Source of the DNA: Paenibacillus pabuli NBRC 13638
GTDB taxonomy: Bacteria; Bacillota; Bacilli; Paenibacillales; Paenibacillaceae
DNA: 64,000 bases
Reading direction: 5' to 3'
Assembly (NCBI RefSeq): GCF_001514495.1
Contig: NZ_BCNM01000002.1
Coordinates: forward strand, 186,001 to 250,000
Part shown: positions 28,606 through 37,095 of the stretch, in pieces
Layout: the number at the start of each line of letters is the position of its first letter
Position numbering within the stretch: position 1 is the stretch's first letter
Made by a program: the position numbers and the translations under genes
Notes under the pieces: model-generated
Told to the model about the DNA's origin: nothing
Databases searched by the model: none
Seen by the model: the letters and a program-made list of their open reading frames with translations, nothing else

Positions 28606-29182
28606 TCTCAACCACTCCCTGCATTTCATAAGGATAATCGATCTGCAGCTTCACGTTCGCTGCGGCTTCCTCGCCTGCAAGCAAACCTACGACATAGACC
28701 CCCAGATCAATGGACGTCGCTACCCCTCCAGCTGTAATCACATTTCCGTCTTTCACAATCCGGGTTTGAATCACCTCGGCAACGTATGGCTCAAGCAGAT
28801 TATAGACATTGGGATGCGTCGTTGCTTTTTTACCTGTTAAAAACCCCGCCGCCCCCATCAGCAGAGAGCCTGTGCACACCGACACTTTCAGCGAAACATT
28901 CTCGGCCTGCCTCAGCCAGCCTATGAAAGCCTCATCAAACCGAAGCTTTCGGGTTCCCATGCCACCAGGCACAAAAACGAGATCATATTCCGCCAAATTG
29001 GGCTTCACCCGGTCCACCTTCAACGTTAGGCCTGATTCGTCCGTAACCTGACCTGTCATCGCACATGTTTCCCACGTCGTGCCTTTGGTTTGTTCAAAGT
29101 AATTCAACCGATTGATCACATCATAAAATCCTGCAAAATCGAGGAAAGTCAGACCATCAAACAAAACAAAAGCGATTTTCAT
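28598..29182 (-). CDS. DJ-1/PfpI family protein
   Basis: 194 residues. Flavodoxin-like fold with the nucleophile elbow VSVCTGSLLMGAAG (cysteine in CTG), FVPGGMGTRKL and TTHPNVYNLL. This subgroup includes isonitrile hydratases and cysteine-dependent glyoxalase- or protease-like proteins; the exact activity cannot be told. It is the first gene of a three-gene overlapping operon (DJ-1, GNAT, kinase fold). A second DJ-1/PfpI homologue lies at 41757-42314. Confidence 0.88.
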   Translation of the reverse strand: MKIAFVLFDGLTFLDFAGFYDVINRLNYFEQTKGTTWETCAMTGQVTDESGLTLKVDRVKPNLAEYDLVFVPGGMGTRKLRFDEAFIGWLRQAENVSLKVSVCTGSLLMGAAGFLTGKKATTHPNVYNLLEPYVAEVIQTRIVKDGNVITAGGVATSIDLGVYVVGLLAGEEAAANVKLQIDYPYEMQGVVENE

Positions 29183-29240
29183 ATGGAAACTCCTCCAGTG
29201 TTATTAGTTGAAGATTCATTGATATTTGCATCTGGTCCGC

Positions 29241-30161
29241 CTATCTCAGTCCACGCGCGATAATCCACTCCAGCCATTTCCATGGAAGCAGCCATTTGCC
29301 GATGATAAGCAAACGCGAGCCTTTGCCCAGCGCATAACGAAGCCTTGGTGCACGCATCCGTGCAATGCGAGCAATCAGATCGGCCACCTCCTGCGGATCA
29401 GGCGCAGTTTCTCCAGCATGCTGGGAATAGCGAAGAACTGCGTCCAGCTTATCTTTATAGGGAGAATGATCGCTCCTGTGAATTTCACCCAGGCCTTTAT
29501 TCCATATGGGTGTGCGATAAGCACCTGGCTCTACCAACACAACCCGGACGCCGAACGAGGACATCTCATGACGCAAACTTTCCGTGAAACCTTCCACGGC
29601 GAATTTGGATGCAGCATACGGCGCATACCCCGGAAAGCCGGACAATCCACTGACGCTTGACAAGTTGATGATCAACCCCTGCTTCTGCTCACGCATGACA
29701 GGCAGGACCGCACGTGTAACGGCAATTAGACCGAACAGATTCGTTTCCATTTGCCTACGCCAATCATCCATGGATACTTCCTCAATAAATCCGCCAAGCG
29801 CAAATCCCGCATTGTTCACCAGCATATCGATCCGCCCATGGTTTTGAAGTACCGCCTGAACAGCCTCCTGCACCGAATCAGCATCCGTCACATCCAGCCG
29901 AATATACTGCAGTCGATCCGAGATACCCGCCTGCCCCGCCAACCTTGCCAACTCCGTATTCCGACTCAAATCTCGCATCGTTGCTGCAACATGATATCCT
30001 TGTTTAGCCAGCGTAACCGCCGTAAGCATGCCAAATCCACTTGATGTACCCGTAATTAACACCACGGGAGCGTTTGGATCGAACTCTTTCGACTTTTCCA
30101 CGGTTGAACCTGTTTTGCCCCCTATATGTTCATCCTCTGTCTGTATCTTCTGTTCTGTCAT
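29241..30161 (-). CDS. Short-chain dehydrogenase/reductase (SDR)
   Basis: 306 residues from MTEQKIQTEDEHIGG (GAGG 8 bases upstream). Upstream in-frame codons exist without a better site. The cofactor motif is VVLITGTSSGFG (TGxxxGxG), NNAGFALGG is present and the active site is YAASKFAVEGF (YxxxK) with the serine of INLSSVSGL. This classical SDR commonly reduces ketones or oxidises alcohols with NAD(P). A charged N-terminal extension of about 40 residues is unusual. It lies 80 bases after the adenylate-forming gene, at the downstream end of the six-gene cluster, and may be its last member or a separate unit. Confidence 0.88.
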   Translation of the reverse strand: MTEQKIQTEDEHIGGKTGSTVEKSKEFDPNAPVVLITGTSSGFGMLTAVTLAKQGYHVAATMRDLSRNTELARLAGQAGISDRLQYIRLDVTDADSVQEAVQAVLQNHGRIDMLVNNAGFALGGFIEEVSMDDWRRQMETNLFGLIAVTRAVLPVMREQKQGLIINLSSVSGLSGFPGYAPYAASKFAVEGFTESLRHEMSSFGVRVVLVEPGAYRTPIWNKGLGEIHRSDHSPYKDKLDAVLRYSQHAGETAPDPQEVADLIARIARMRAPRLRYALGKGSRLLIIGKWLLPWKWLEWIIARGLR

Positions 30162-30241
30162 CTGCATCACCTCTTCCCTTGGTGAATTTAGTAGATTTAG
30201 TGGATTTATCTTCGTTACCAATTTTCATCACAACGCTTCAC

Positions 30242-31558
30242 TCAAGTGTGCTGTCTCTCCACTCGGCGCAGCTTCGTTATTCCCGGTTCAAATGTATAAG
30301 GAACGAATCTGATCTCTGGTATCGTACATTCCAGCCGCTCTCCCAGCTTCATCAGCTCCCGCTTGACATTGGTTTCCACCCGCTGCATCCCTTCTCCTCC
30401 TCCAAGCCGAAGCGATACTTCCAACATCCCGTTACCTCGCTGCACGACGCGATAATGCTCAATAGCTGGAGAGGCTGCAATCACCGCACGCGTAACAAAA
30501 TCCGGAAATACAGGTACGGCTTCGCCCGTTTGTCGATGTGGAAAATAAAGCGTGTCATCACAGCGGCCTTCGATCCGCTCAATGGCCGTGAACGGAGACC
30601 CACAGGCACAAGGAACCGCTGCCTCGGTCAGAATGTCGTTCAGCCGATACCGGATTATCGGCTGTGAGGTTCTGGAGAAGTCCGTAATCACAGGCACGAA
30701 CCTCCGGGTCGCAGGATCAATGAACTCTTTTTCAATATGAACAATGTCTTCATTCAAATGAAGTGTGCCGAAGCGACAGGTTGCGCCCAAGAACCCTTCC
30801 GTACATTGGTACACCTGATGAATTGTTTGCCCAAACACATGCTCCAGCACCTTGCGATCCAGCGGGTCCAGCACTTCGGCAACTGAAATGATTTTGTCCG
30901 GTACAGCAGTCAATGTACCTGACGTATAGGCGTCAGCCAACATTCTCAGCATGGAGGGCGGCGCTACCCAGACGGTGGGTCGGTAGGTTTCCATACGTTT
31001 AACCAAGGTATCGACACGCTCTAGCAGATCAAAATATTGAAATTGCAACTTGCCCCGCTGCACTGATTCATACAGATTACTGTTCGCCCGCAGGAAAAAG
31101 GCGATCTTGGCAGGCTTCCACAGTCCGCCAGGCAGAAGCTTGGCCAGCACCGCCCCTGTCCACGCATCCTGTTCCCGATCACTCACCAGAAACAACCCCC
31201 GGTTGCCTGATGTGCCTGAGGATAAACCTACTGTCACGCCCTGAACGGATGGCTTGAAATTACGCGTTTCCTCGCTTTCCCCGGCGAGAGCCATCGCTTC
31301 GTCCTTGGAAATGCCCATCGTGTTAAGCTGATCGAAATGCTGCATCATGATCGTTTTGTCAATCAGCGGAAAGCTTCTCCACTTGCATGCATCAACATCA
31401 CCCCACCACTCCCGGTAAAAAGGGGACTTTTCACGAACCCGCTCCACTTGCCGAATGATCTGGCGTTCCTGCCAGCGTTCAAGCTGCCCTCGTGTTTTCC
31501 ATTTTCTCAATCCCCGTGCAAGTGCATAATGATAGACAATACGCAGTGTACTGCTCAT
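30242..31558 (-). CDS. F390-synthetase-related / phenylacetate-CoA-ligase-like adenylate-forming enzyme
   Basis: 438 residues. Motifs of the ANL-like PaaK/F390-synthetase group are present: GLSSGTSGNRGLFLVSDRE (phosphate-binding loop), VYQCTEGFLGATC (A5 equivalent), QPIIRYRLNDI (A7) and a short C-terminal domain. Such enzymes activate a carboxylate with ATP to an acyl-adenylate, then pass it to CoA or another nucleophile; the true substrate is unknown. A cysteine pair PCACG in the A7-A8 region is as in PaaK-type enzymes. The ATG overlaps the stop of the metallo-hydrolase gene by four bases, so it is firmly part of the operon. Confidence 0.87.
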   Translation of the reverse strand: MSSTLRIVYHYALARGLRKWKTRGQLERWQERQIIRQVERVREKSPFYREWWGDVDACKWRSFPLIDKTIMMQHFDQLNTMGISKDEAMALAGESEETRNFKPSVQGVTVGLSSGTSGNRGLFLVSDREQDAWTGAVLAKLLPGGLWKPAKIAFFLRANSNLYESVQRGKLQFQYFDLLERVDTLVKRMETYRPTVWVAPPSMLRMLADAYTSGTLTAVPDKIISVAEVLDPLDRKVLEHVFGQTIHQVYQCTEGFLGATCRFGTLHLNEDIVHIEKEFIDPATRRFVPVITDFSRTSQPIIRYRLNDILTEAAVPCACGSPFTAIERIEGRCDDTLYFPHRQTGEAVPVFPDFVTRAVIAASPAIEHYRVVQRGNGMLEVSLRLGGGEGMQRVETNVKRELMKLGERLECTIPEIRFVPYTFEPGITKLRRVERQHT

Positions 31559-32415
31559 ATGTCCTCACCCGGTATACCCCAAGCATTCAGCGCTTCCTGG
31601 CAATGACTGGGCACAATCCGAATCGCTGGAAACTGCTGATGCAGCTGAACCAGTCTGTCAAAATTCCTTCGATACGCCTGACGATCCGACATAATGATTC
31701 CAGCGAGTGCGTGAGGTCTGCGTTGTTCCTGAAAAGCACGACTCGACCACACTGCGTCCGCGCACAGAAAATAATCATGCGACTCCGTACTGAGCAAAAT
31801 TCCCATCATGCCTTCCGCATGACCCGATACGTCAACACCCAGCAGACTGCCATCACCGAAAATATCGTATACCTTGGAAAAAGGAAAATCCTCACCCGCT
31901 GTCACCCATCGCTCCGGCTGCTTCGTAACAGGCAATGATCGGGCATTAAAGTCCTCTGGCAGCAGCCCGGACAGAAAGCCTGCCCTTACAGCCGCAATGG
32001 GTCCAAGTGAACGTACAGCGTCATAGGCTCTTGGCAGAAAGATCAATTGTGCCTGTGGGAAATCCCGCACACCTGCGATATGATCCCCATGAAAGTGCGA
32101 GAGGATGATGTACCGAATATCCGAAGCTTTCAGTCCTAAGCGAGCCAGAAAATGTACCGCACTGTCTTCTTCACGATAGACCACAGGTGTAATATGACGG
32201 TAAAGCGCGTTTGGCAAATGAGCCGTTTCCTTGAAAAAACGGGAGCTATATCCCGTGTCCAGCAAAATTGGACCATGTACAGGATGGATGATACACGCAA
32301 AGCCAGCCGGAAAGGCCACCGGACGCAAACGTCCACCACGCAGCGTCAGAAATTCCGGATGTGTGCAGTAACCCGCTGCGCCCAGATGGAGCTTTACCGA
32401 AGTTGTTGTCAGCAT
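31555..32415 (-). CDS. MBL-fold metallo-hydrolase (lactonase-like)
   Basis: 286 residues. The zinc motif is LSHFHGDH (HxHxDH; H107, H109, D111, H112), with later ligands in VSGHAEGMMG, the aspartate of FLCADAVW and the histidine in VPSHCQEA. The arrangement resembles the AHL-lactonase/alkylsulfatase-like branch of MBL-fold enzymes. No signal peptide, so cytoplasmic. In the cluster it may release a product by hydrolysing an ester, thioester or lactone; this is inference. It overlaps the epimerase gene by 7 bases and the adenylate-forming gene by 4. Confidence 0.88.
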   Translation of the reverse strand: MLTTTSVKLHLGAAGYCTHPEFLTLRGGRLRPVAFPAGFACIIHPVHGPILLDTGYSSRFFKETAHLPNALYRHITPVVYREEDSAVHFLARLGLKASDIRYIILSHFHGDHIAGVRDFPQAQLIFLPRAYDAVRSLGPIAAVRAGFLSGLLPEDFNARSLPVTKQPERWVTAGEDFPFSKVYDIFGDGSLLGVDVSGHAEGMMGILLSTESHDYFLCADAVWSSRAFQEQRRPHALAGIIMSDRQAYRRNFDRLVQLHQQFPAIRIVPSHCQEALNAWGIPGEDI

Positions 32416-33404
32416 GATTCAGCCCTCCACCAGTCTGCAAATTGTTGTAACCCCTCATCAATGGTCACCCGAGGGACATACCCCAGCTTCTCACGGGCAT
32501 CCGTAATATCCAGCGTCTGCGGGATGGATAAGGAACCGACCGTATACCGTGTCAATTGAGGTTCACCTAACGCAGGAAGAAAGCGATGTACACGTTCCAG
32601 CACTCCGGCTGCCCCGTATGCTGCTCGGTAGGGAATGTTTCGACGGTGTAAAGGCATTTCCAGCATTCCAAACAACGTGCTCACCAAATCCTGGAACGGC
32701 CTCGGATCTCCATTGGAAATATTGTAGGCACGACCCAGCGCTTCTGTCTTGGCATCCCTGCATAACAACAGCGCATCCACCACGTTATCGACACAAGTCA
32801 GGTCAATGAGTGCCTGTCCGCCTTCGATCATGGGTACACCCGATTTGGCATTTGCTGCAACGATTCTGGGAAAAAGCGTCTGGTCATACGGGCCAAAAAT
32901 GGCTCTTGGACGAATCATGATCGATGGAAGTCCATTGACATGAGCCTGCAAAACCACTTGCTCAGCGAGCCGCTTGGTGGCAGCGTAATGATTGGCTGGT
33001 TTGGATGGCAAGGGGTCATTCTCATGTATGTCATATCGGGGACTGTAGTTAAAATACAGACTTGGCGTCGATACATGAATGAAGCGCTGTACGCCACCTT
33101 TCATGCACCGATCCACCAAATGCTGTGTCCCCTCCACATTGCTGCTGTAAAAATCCCGATACTTCCCCCATGGCGACGATAACGCTGCACAGTGAAACAC
33201 TACATCCTGACCCGAACAGGCCTCATTTACCGCCGCCTGATCCCGTATATCTCCGTGATAAAATCGGATGCCTGCCGCCTCAAGCTGTGCACCGTGCTTT
33301 TGCTGGCGTCCCATACCCGTAACTTCCCAGCCTTGCTCTGCAAGCCGAATCGCCAGATGCCTGCCCAGACATCCGGTTGCTCCTGTAACCAATGCTTTAT
33401 TCAT
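32409..33404 (-). CDS. NAD-dependent epimerase/dehydratase (3-beta-HSD/OleD-like)
   Basis: 331 residues. The extended-SDR cofactor motif is ALVTGATGCLGRHLA, followed by VVFHCAALSSPWG, HVSTPSLYF and the active site YAATKRLAEQ (YxxxK). It resembles 3-beta-hydroxysteroid-dehydrogenase-like reductases, the family of OleD, which reduces beta-keto acids in olefin synthesis. Substrate unknown. It overlaps the ATP-grasp gene by 4 bases and the MBL gene by 7, so it is inside a tightly coupled operon. Confidence 0.88.
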   Translation of the reverse strand: MNKALVTGATGCLGRHLAIRLAEQGWEVTGMGRQQKHGAQLEAAGIRFYHGDIRDQAAVNEACSGQDVVFHCAALSSPWGKYRDFYSSNVEGTQHLVDRCMKGGVQRFIHVSTPSLYFNYSPRYDIHENDPLPSKPANHYAATKRLAEQVVLQAHVNGLPSIMIRPRAIFGPYDQTLFPRIVAANAKSGVPMIEGGQALIDLTCVDNVVDALLLCRDAKTEALGRAYNISNGDPRPFQDLVSTLFGMLEMPLHRRNIPYRAAYGAAGVLERVHRFLPALGEPQLTRYTVGSLSIPQTLDITDAREKLGYVPRVTIDEGLQQFADWWRAESC

Positions 33405-34699
33405 CGTTGTTCACCGTTCCATTCTATGTCGTGAGTCAAAGCTTCAGTCAGCGAAAGCTTATGCTGCCTTGCCAGCCGCCAGGCGGAGAGCACAACCCCA
33501 AATTGCTCAAACCAAGGTTTCGCATCGTGTCTCAGGTACACCACATCCCTCGTTCCCCGCCAGGCTGCCATCCATGCTCGCAGGTCGCCCTTCCCCCAGA
33601 GCTGCTGCAATCCACTTCCCAGCATCGGAAGCATCAACATCGCTTTACTGCTTTGCTTGGGGATAACTACTTCTGCGGCTTTCGCCAGTTCATCAGGCGC
33701 AATTAAAGCGCGTACCAAGCCATCTCCTGGGTGAAACAAATGAATGCCACTGGTCGCCCTCGGATTACACTCAATGGCATACACTTGTCCGTCCGCTGTT
33801 TCGATAAAATCAAAACCAATCTGCCCGCTAAACCCTGTCGCCTGTACAAATTGCCTTACCCACTCGTAAATTCCTTCATGCTCCACATGTTCAAAAAAAA
33901 CACTCGCCCCTACGCTGCCCGTTCGATAGCGACTGTCGTAGGTCGTATGTGCAACGATTGTCCCTTCATAAGCTACACTGTATGTACATAACATTTGTCC
34001 GGCAATATAAGCCTGAGCAACCCAAGGGGAAGCTGAGGATATTTCCGTGTCACCAAGAGTATCGTCGTTCTGTAAGCGGTGCTGCTTCATTTTAATTGCG
34101 TGTATCTTCTGATCAGGTGAGCCTCCATCAAAGTCTCCTGTAGAGGACATTGGCATTCGAACTCTGGCAGCAAAGCGGGAGTATACCGGCTTCCATACCC
34201 ATTCCCCCTCTATTTCCAGATCAGCCTGCATTTCCATCCATTCCTGCCGACTGTTGATCAGACGGGTAACCGGAACCGAAAGACCGAGCGATGCTGCGAG
34301 CTGGATAAAGTCATATTTATGATGCAATTCATGCAGCTGCTCCAGAGACGAAACAAGTACATGACAATAATGGCGCAGCCGCTCTGCTCCTTGAGCAATA
34401 TAAAAAACTTCTTCACACATCGGAATCAACACGTCGATCTGCCAGGCTTGAACCAGAGTCTCCATCTCGAACAAGTAATTCTCTGTTTCATGACGTGGAG
34501 ATGGAACCGTGAAGCACTGCTGCAACGCACTGGACCTTCTGCACAAATGACGCACCACGCTCTCCGCTACGTAAACCCGGTGACCTGCACGATGAAGCAT
34601 ACGCGCCAGATCCAGGGTTACCGGTGCCCGGCCGCCCGTGAGCAGCACATTTAACGATGCGGATGCTTGATGTTCATTCTTCGTGAATCTAATAGTCAA
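33401..34699 (-). CDS. ATP-grasp domain protein
   Basis: 432 residues. N-terminal pre-ATP-grasp Rossmann-like part (LNVLLTGGRAPVTLDLARML), then the ATP-grasp domain with an ATP-binding strand around EGEWVWKPVYSRFAARVRM, GQMLCTYSVAYEGTIVAHTT, and the metal-binding segment FIETADGQVYAIECNPRATS (ECNPR). ATP-grasp enzymes activate a carboxylate as acyl-phosphate and join it to an amine or thiol. It could ligate an amino acid or another amine in this pathway, an inference. The gene overlaps KAS III upstream by 11 bases and the epimerase by 4. The start is an ATG inside the KAS III 3' end. Confidence 0.85.
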   Translation of the reverse strand: MTIRFTKNEHQASASLNVLLTGGRAPVTLDLARMLHRAGHRVYVAESVVRHLCRRSSALQQCFTVPSPRHETENYLFEMETLVQAWQIDVLIPMCEEVFYIAQGAERLRHYCHVLVSSLEQLHELHHKYDFIQLAASLGLSVPVTRLINSRQEWMEMQADLEIEGEWVWKPVYSRFAARVRMPMSSTGDFDGGSPDQKIHAIKMKQHRLQNDDTLGDTEISSASPWVAQAYIAGQMLCTYSVAYEGTIVAHTTYDSRYRTGSVGASVFFEHVEHEGIYEWVRQFVQATGFSGQIGFDFIETADGQVYAIECNPRATSGIHLFHPGDGLVRALIAPDELAKAAEVVIPKQSSKAMLMLPMLGSGLQQLWGKGDLRAWMAAWRGTRDVVYLRHDAKPWFEQFGVVLSAWRLARQHKLSLTEALTHDIEWNGEQR

Positions 34700-35690
34700 A
34701 AATGAGTCCTCCCAGTGACAATCCAGCGGCTGTACCGATCATCAACACCCGATCTCCACGCTGAATGCGCTCTTGCTTGATCGCTTCATGCAGCCCCATC
34801 GGAATGGAAGCGGCAATGGTATTGCCGTGATTTCGTGTAATGTCCATAAAACGGTCCTCTGCGATCCCCAGCTTTTTGCGAATCAGTCGCATCGCCATGG
34901 CACTTCCCTGATGCGGAATCACCAATTGGAAATCCTTCATCTGGTTACCGGTTGCCTGCAGCATATCGTCAATAAATGTAGGCAGCAATCGGGAAGCCAT
35001 ACGGAAGATGGCCTGTCCATCCATATGAAAAAGATAGGGGGCCGGCTGCTCGGCTACATAATTCGAGGCATGCAGACGAGTGCCCCCACCGGCAATTTCC
35101 GAAAATCGCGCGCCGCGGCTGTACGTTTTCAGGGAAGCATGTACAATCTGCGAAGACTCCCCTTCTGCAGTGCGTTCAATAATGACGGCGGCGGCTCCGT
35201 CACCGAACAGGGCAGCACTTTCCTTGTTCGACCAATTCAATCCCTTCGAAGCGATCTCCGTAGCTACAAGCAGCACTCTTTTATAACGCCCGGCATCTAC
35301 CATATAGGAAATGACATCCAACCCGTTCAGGAAACTTAAGCAGGTGGCATCCATGTCAAAAGCCGGTACACCTGAATCCTGCTGCCCCATCGCCTGCTGA
35401 ATGAATACGGCCGTACTGGGTAAAGGTTGTTCCTTCGTACCGCTCGTGCACACCAGACAATCGATATCTGCGAACGTCAATCCCGCATCCGCAAGTGCAG
35501 CTTCAGCAGCCCTCGCTCCCATGAAGGAAGAGGTTTCTGCACCGGAAACATAGTGACGTACACCAACACCTGTTGCTTTACTGACCCAGCCCGCAGGCAC
35601 CTGCAAACGGCGATCCAGCTCCTCGTCGGTTACTTCCTGTTCAGGCAAATACTTGCCTGTTCCCACAATTCTTACTCTTCTAAGCTGCAT
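34689..35690 (-). CDS. Beta-ketoacyl-ACP synthase III-like condensing enzyme (FabH/OleA-like)
   Basis: 333 residues with a complete thiolase-fold catalytic triad: C117 (FDMDATCLSF), H260 (LVIPHQGS) and N290 (RNHGNT). The start GTGKYLPEQEVTDEEL and the ATGVGVRHYV segment are standard for KAS III. Unlike housekeeping FabH it heads a cluster with an epimerase, ATP-grasp, MBL and adenylate-forming enzymes, so it more likely makes a beta-keto product by head-to-head condensation or priming of a special acyl chain. First gene of the operon; the ribosome site is AGAGG/AGGTAGG ahead of the ATG. Promoter not located. Confidence 0.9.
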   Translation of the reverse strand: MQLRRVRIVGTGKYLPEQEVTDEELDRRLQVPAGWVSKATGVGVRHYVSGAETSSFMGARAAEAALADAGLTFADIDCLVCTSGTKEQPLPSTAVFIQQAMGQQDSGVPAFDMDATCLSFLNGLDVISYMVDAGRYKRVLLVATEIASKGLNWSNKESAALFGDGAAAVIIERTAEGESSQIVHASLKTYSRGARFSEIAGGGTRLHASNYVAEQPAPYLFHMDGQAIFRMASRLLPTFIDDMLQATGNQMKDFQLVIPHQGSAMAMRLIRKKLGIAEDRFMDITRNHGNTIAASIPMGLHEAIKQERIQRGDRVLMIGTAAGLSLGGLIFDY

Positions 35691-35765
35691 ATGACCTACC
35701 TCTTTCTCTTCTTCTGACTGATCGATATAAGTTCAACTAATGAATATTTACACTAAAACTCCGGT

Positions 35766-35790
35766 GACAGAACACCCTTCCGATCGCTGT
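35766..35790. repeat. Dispersed intergenic repeat, copy 3
   Basis: GACAGAACACC runs into CTTCCGATCGCT (35777-35788) and TGTTAT-like sequence, closely matching copy 1 (21227) and sharing the core with copy 2 (25402). It sits in the leader of the KAS III operon, about 80 bases upstream of its start. Confidence 0.65.
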
Positions 35791-35887
35791 TATGCTAAAC
35801 ATGATGATGAAGTGCTTTAGAAAATACAGCAGAAAGGGCAGATATCTCTGCCCCTCCGGGAGGCCACAGAAAAAGTCCATAACTTAT

Positions 35888-35934
35888 AAACAAGATACCC
35901 TTCCTCGATTTTTATAAGGAAGGGTATCTTGTTT
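35888..35934. repeat. 18-bp perfect inverted repeat
   Basis: AAACAAGATACCCTTCCT (35888-35905) pairs perfectly with 35917-35934 around an 11-base AT-rich loop. It is stable enough to be a terminator, but no T-tract directly follows on either side. It lies about 200 bases upstream of the KAS III cluster start and could insulate it from the AT-rich island. Confidence 0.75.
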
Positions 35935-36232
35935 GGCTGTATAATTGTACATTGATATAAAGTTCCCTACCAAAATGACACTTTCATAAAATTATACCCT
36001 TTTGTTTTTATTTAACGTGCAAATTTGGAAGTTGATCTATCCCATCAGTAATTTATCCAGTCTGGTAGGCAACTTTATGTTACTCCCTCCTAACTATTTA
36101 TCCATGTTATTTACGGCGTTTCTCATTTGTTCATGTTCCCCTAGTCTATCAACATCGTTCCAGAATATATCATACATAATTAATAGTATATCCCAAATGC
36201 ATAAAGGAAAACTATTCCTTCTCAGTGAATTT

Positions 36233-36277
36233 GCACGCAAGACGCATTTCTTCATGTACGGAATGCTTCTTGCGTGC
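36233..36277. repeat. Strong inverted repeat in the AT-rich island
   Basis: GCACGCAAGA (36233-36242) pairs perfectly with 36268-36277, and GCATT.C / G.AATGC continues the stem. The loop is short (TTCATGTAC region). No clear T-tract follows, so its role as terminator is uncertain. Confidence 0.6.
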
Positions 36278-36717
36278 TAACTTTAAAAAAGGTGAAATAC
36301 CCAACCCACTCCACACAGTAGGCTTGCATCCCATCTGATGTGCCAAACATAGATACTAGATTCTACTGTATTATTTGTTAGATCTAAAAAAAGAGACAAT
36401 TTAATTCGAGCATCCTCGGTAGTACATTGCAGTCCACTCCCTTTTGAGATGTGTTTCGCTCGTTTTCCCATGCGGAAAGTTCGCGAGCCAGTTCGGTTTT
36501 GTCTTTTCTTTATGGGGGGCGATTGTGACGATTCACGCTTTGGAGCAATCAAAATTCCAATAAAATCCATTGGGTTGAATATCTTCAGTTACTACCTTAT
36601 CGGCGAACATGTTTGTTTCTTGCTGTTTGAATTTTCTTCATTAAAGAGTGTGAAATATGGGTTTATACCAAGCGAGAAAATAGGGGGAAACATCACTTTA
36701 TAGTGGGAGGATTTTTT

Positions 36718-37071
36718 ATGATAAGGACTATTGTATTCATGCTGACTTCGATGTTGTTCCTTGTGGCATGTTCAAACTCAAATCATGGAGAACTTCAAAG
36801 TTGGGCATTTGATGTTGTAACGTGGAAGAATGGGGTATACAAGGTAACAAATGAAACTGTTACTGAAGTGGAGGAGGAAATTGGAATTATTAAAAAACAC
36901 TCCACAAATGAAAATAATGATTTACCGAATTTGTTTTCCAACAAGTATAAAAAAGGGACAAAATTATTCAAAATAAAGAATTTCGAGACAACCGATTATA
37001 TCGCAGTAAAGGATAATGACACCTACTATAAAGCAGAAAGAATGGAAGGAATGAAAGCAGCAGCCGATTAA
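36718..37071 (+). CDS. Small lipoprotein, function unknown
   Basis: 117 residues from the ATG at 36718, with GGGAGG 7 bases upstream; an in-frame codon five residues earlier is less likely. Lipoprotein signal MIRTIVFMLTSMLFLVAC, cleaved before the cysteine of LVAC. The mature part is polar and lysine/asparagine-rich (NGVYKVTNETVTEVEEEIG, IKKHSTNENNDLPNLFSNKY, FKIKNFETTDYIAVKDNDTY), compatible with a beta-rich domain. AT-richer than the flanking core genes, as the whole island is. No relative recognised. Its terminator overlaps the last codons. Confidence 0.75.
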   Translation: MIRTIVFMLTSMLFLVACSNSNHGELQSWAFDVVTWKNGVYKVTNETVTEVEEEIGIIKKHSTNENNDLPNLFSNKYKKGTKLFKIKNFETTDYIAVKDNDTYYKAERMEGMKAAAD

Positions 37072-37085
37072 GGCTGCTTTTTTTA
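37059..37085 (+). terminator. Terminator overlapping the lipoprotein stop codon
   Basis: AGCAGCC (37059-37065) pairs with GGCTGCT (37072-37078), followed by a T-run. The stem begins inside the last codons of the gene (the Ala-Ala-Asp end), so coding and termination share sequence. Confidence 0.85.
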
Positions 37086-37095
37086 TTAAATCATT

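Larger units (their letters stand above)
35691..36717. other. Long AT-rich intergenic region upstream of the six-gene cluster
   Basis: About 1 kb without a convincing gene. It holds dispersed-repeat copy 3 (35766-35790), a GGGCAG hairpin (35836-35853) followed by the CCTCC/GGAGG palindrome, an 18-bp perfect inverted repeat (35888-35934) and another at 36233-36277. Open frames here (36002-36280 plus strand, 36283-36570 minus strand) have no ribosome site or recognisable protein. A minus-strand frame from about 36260 to a TAG at 36094-36096 reads smoothly (MYDIFWNDVDRLGEHEQ) and may be a gene remnant, but this is weak. Confidence 0.5.

Noticed and set aside
29241..35690. Naming the cluster as an ole (olefin) operon
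   Set aside because: There is no OleB-type alpha/beta hydrolase or OleC-type luciferase-like ligase, and an ATP-grasp gene is present. The resemblance is only in general chemistry.
36002..36570. Open frames 36002-36280 (plus) and 36283-36570 (minus)
   Set aside because: No ribosome site, no recognisable protein pattern, and one passes through a strong inverted repeat. Treated as chance frames in AT-rich DNA.
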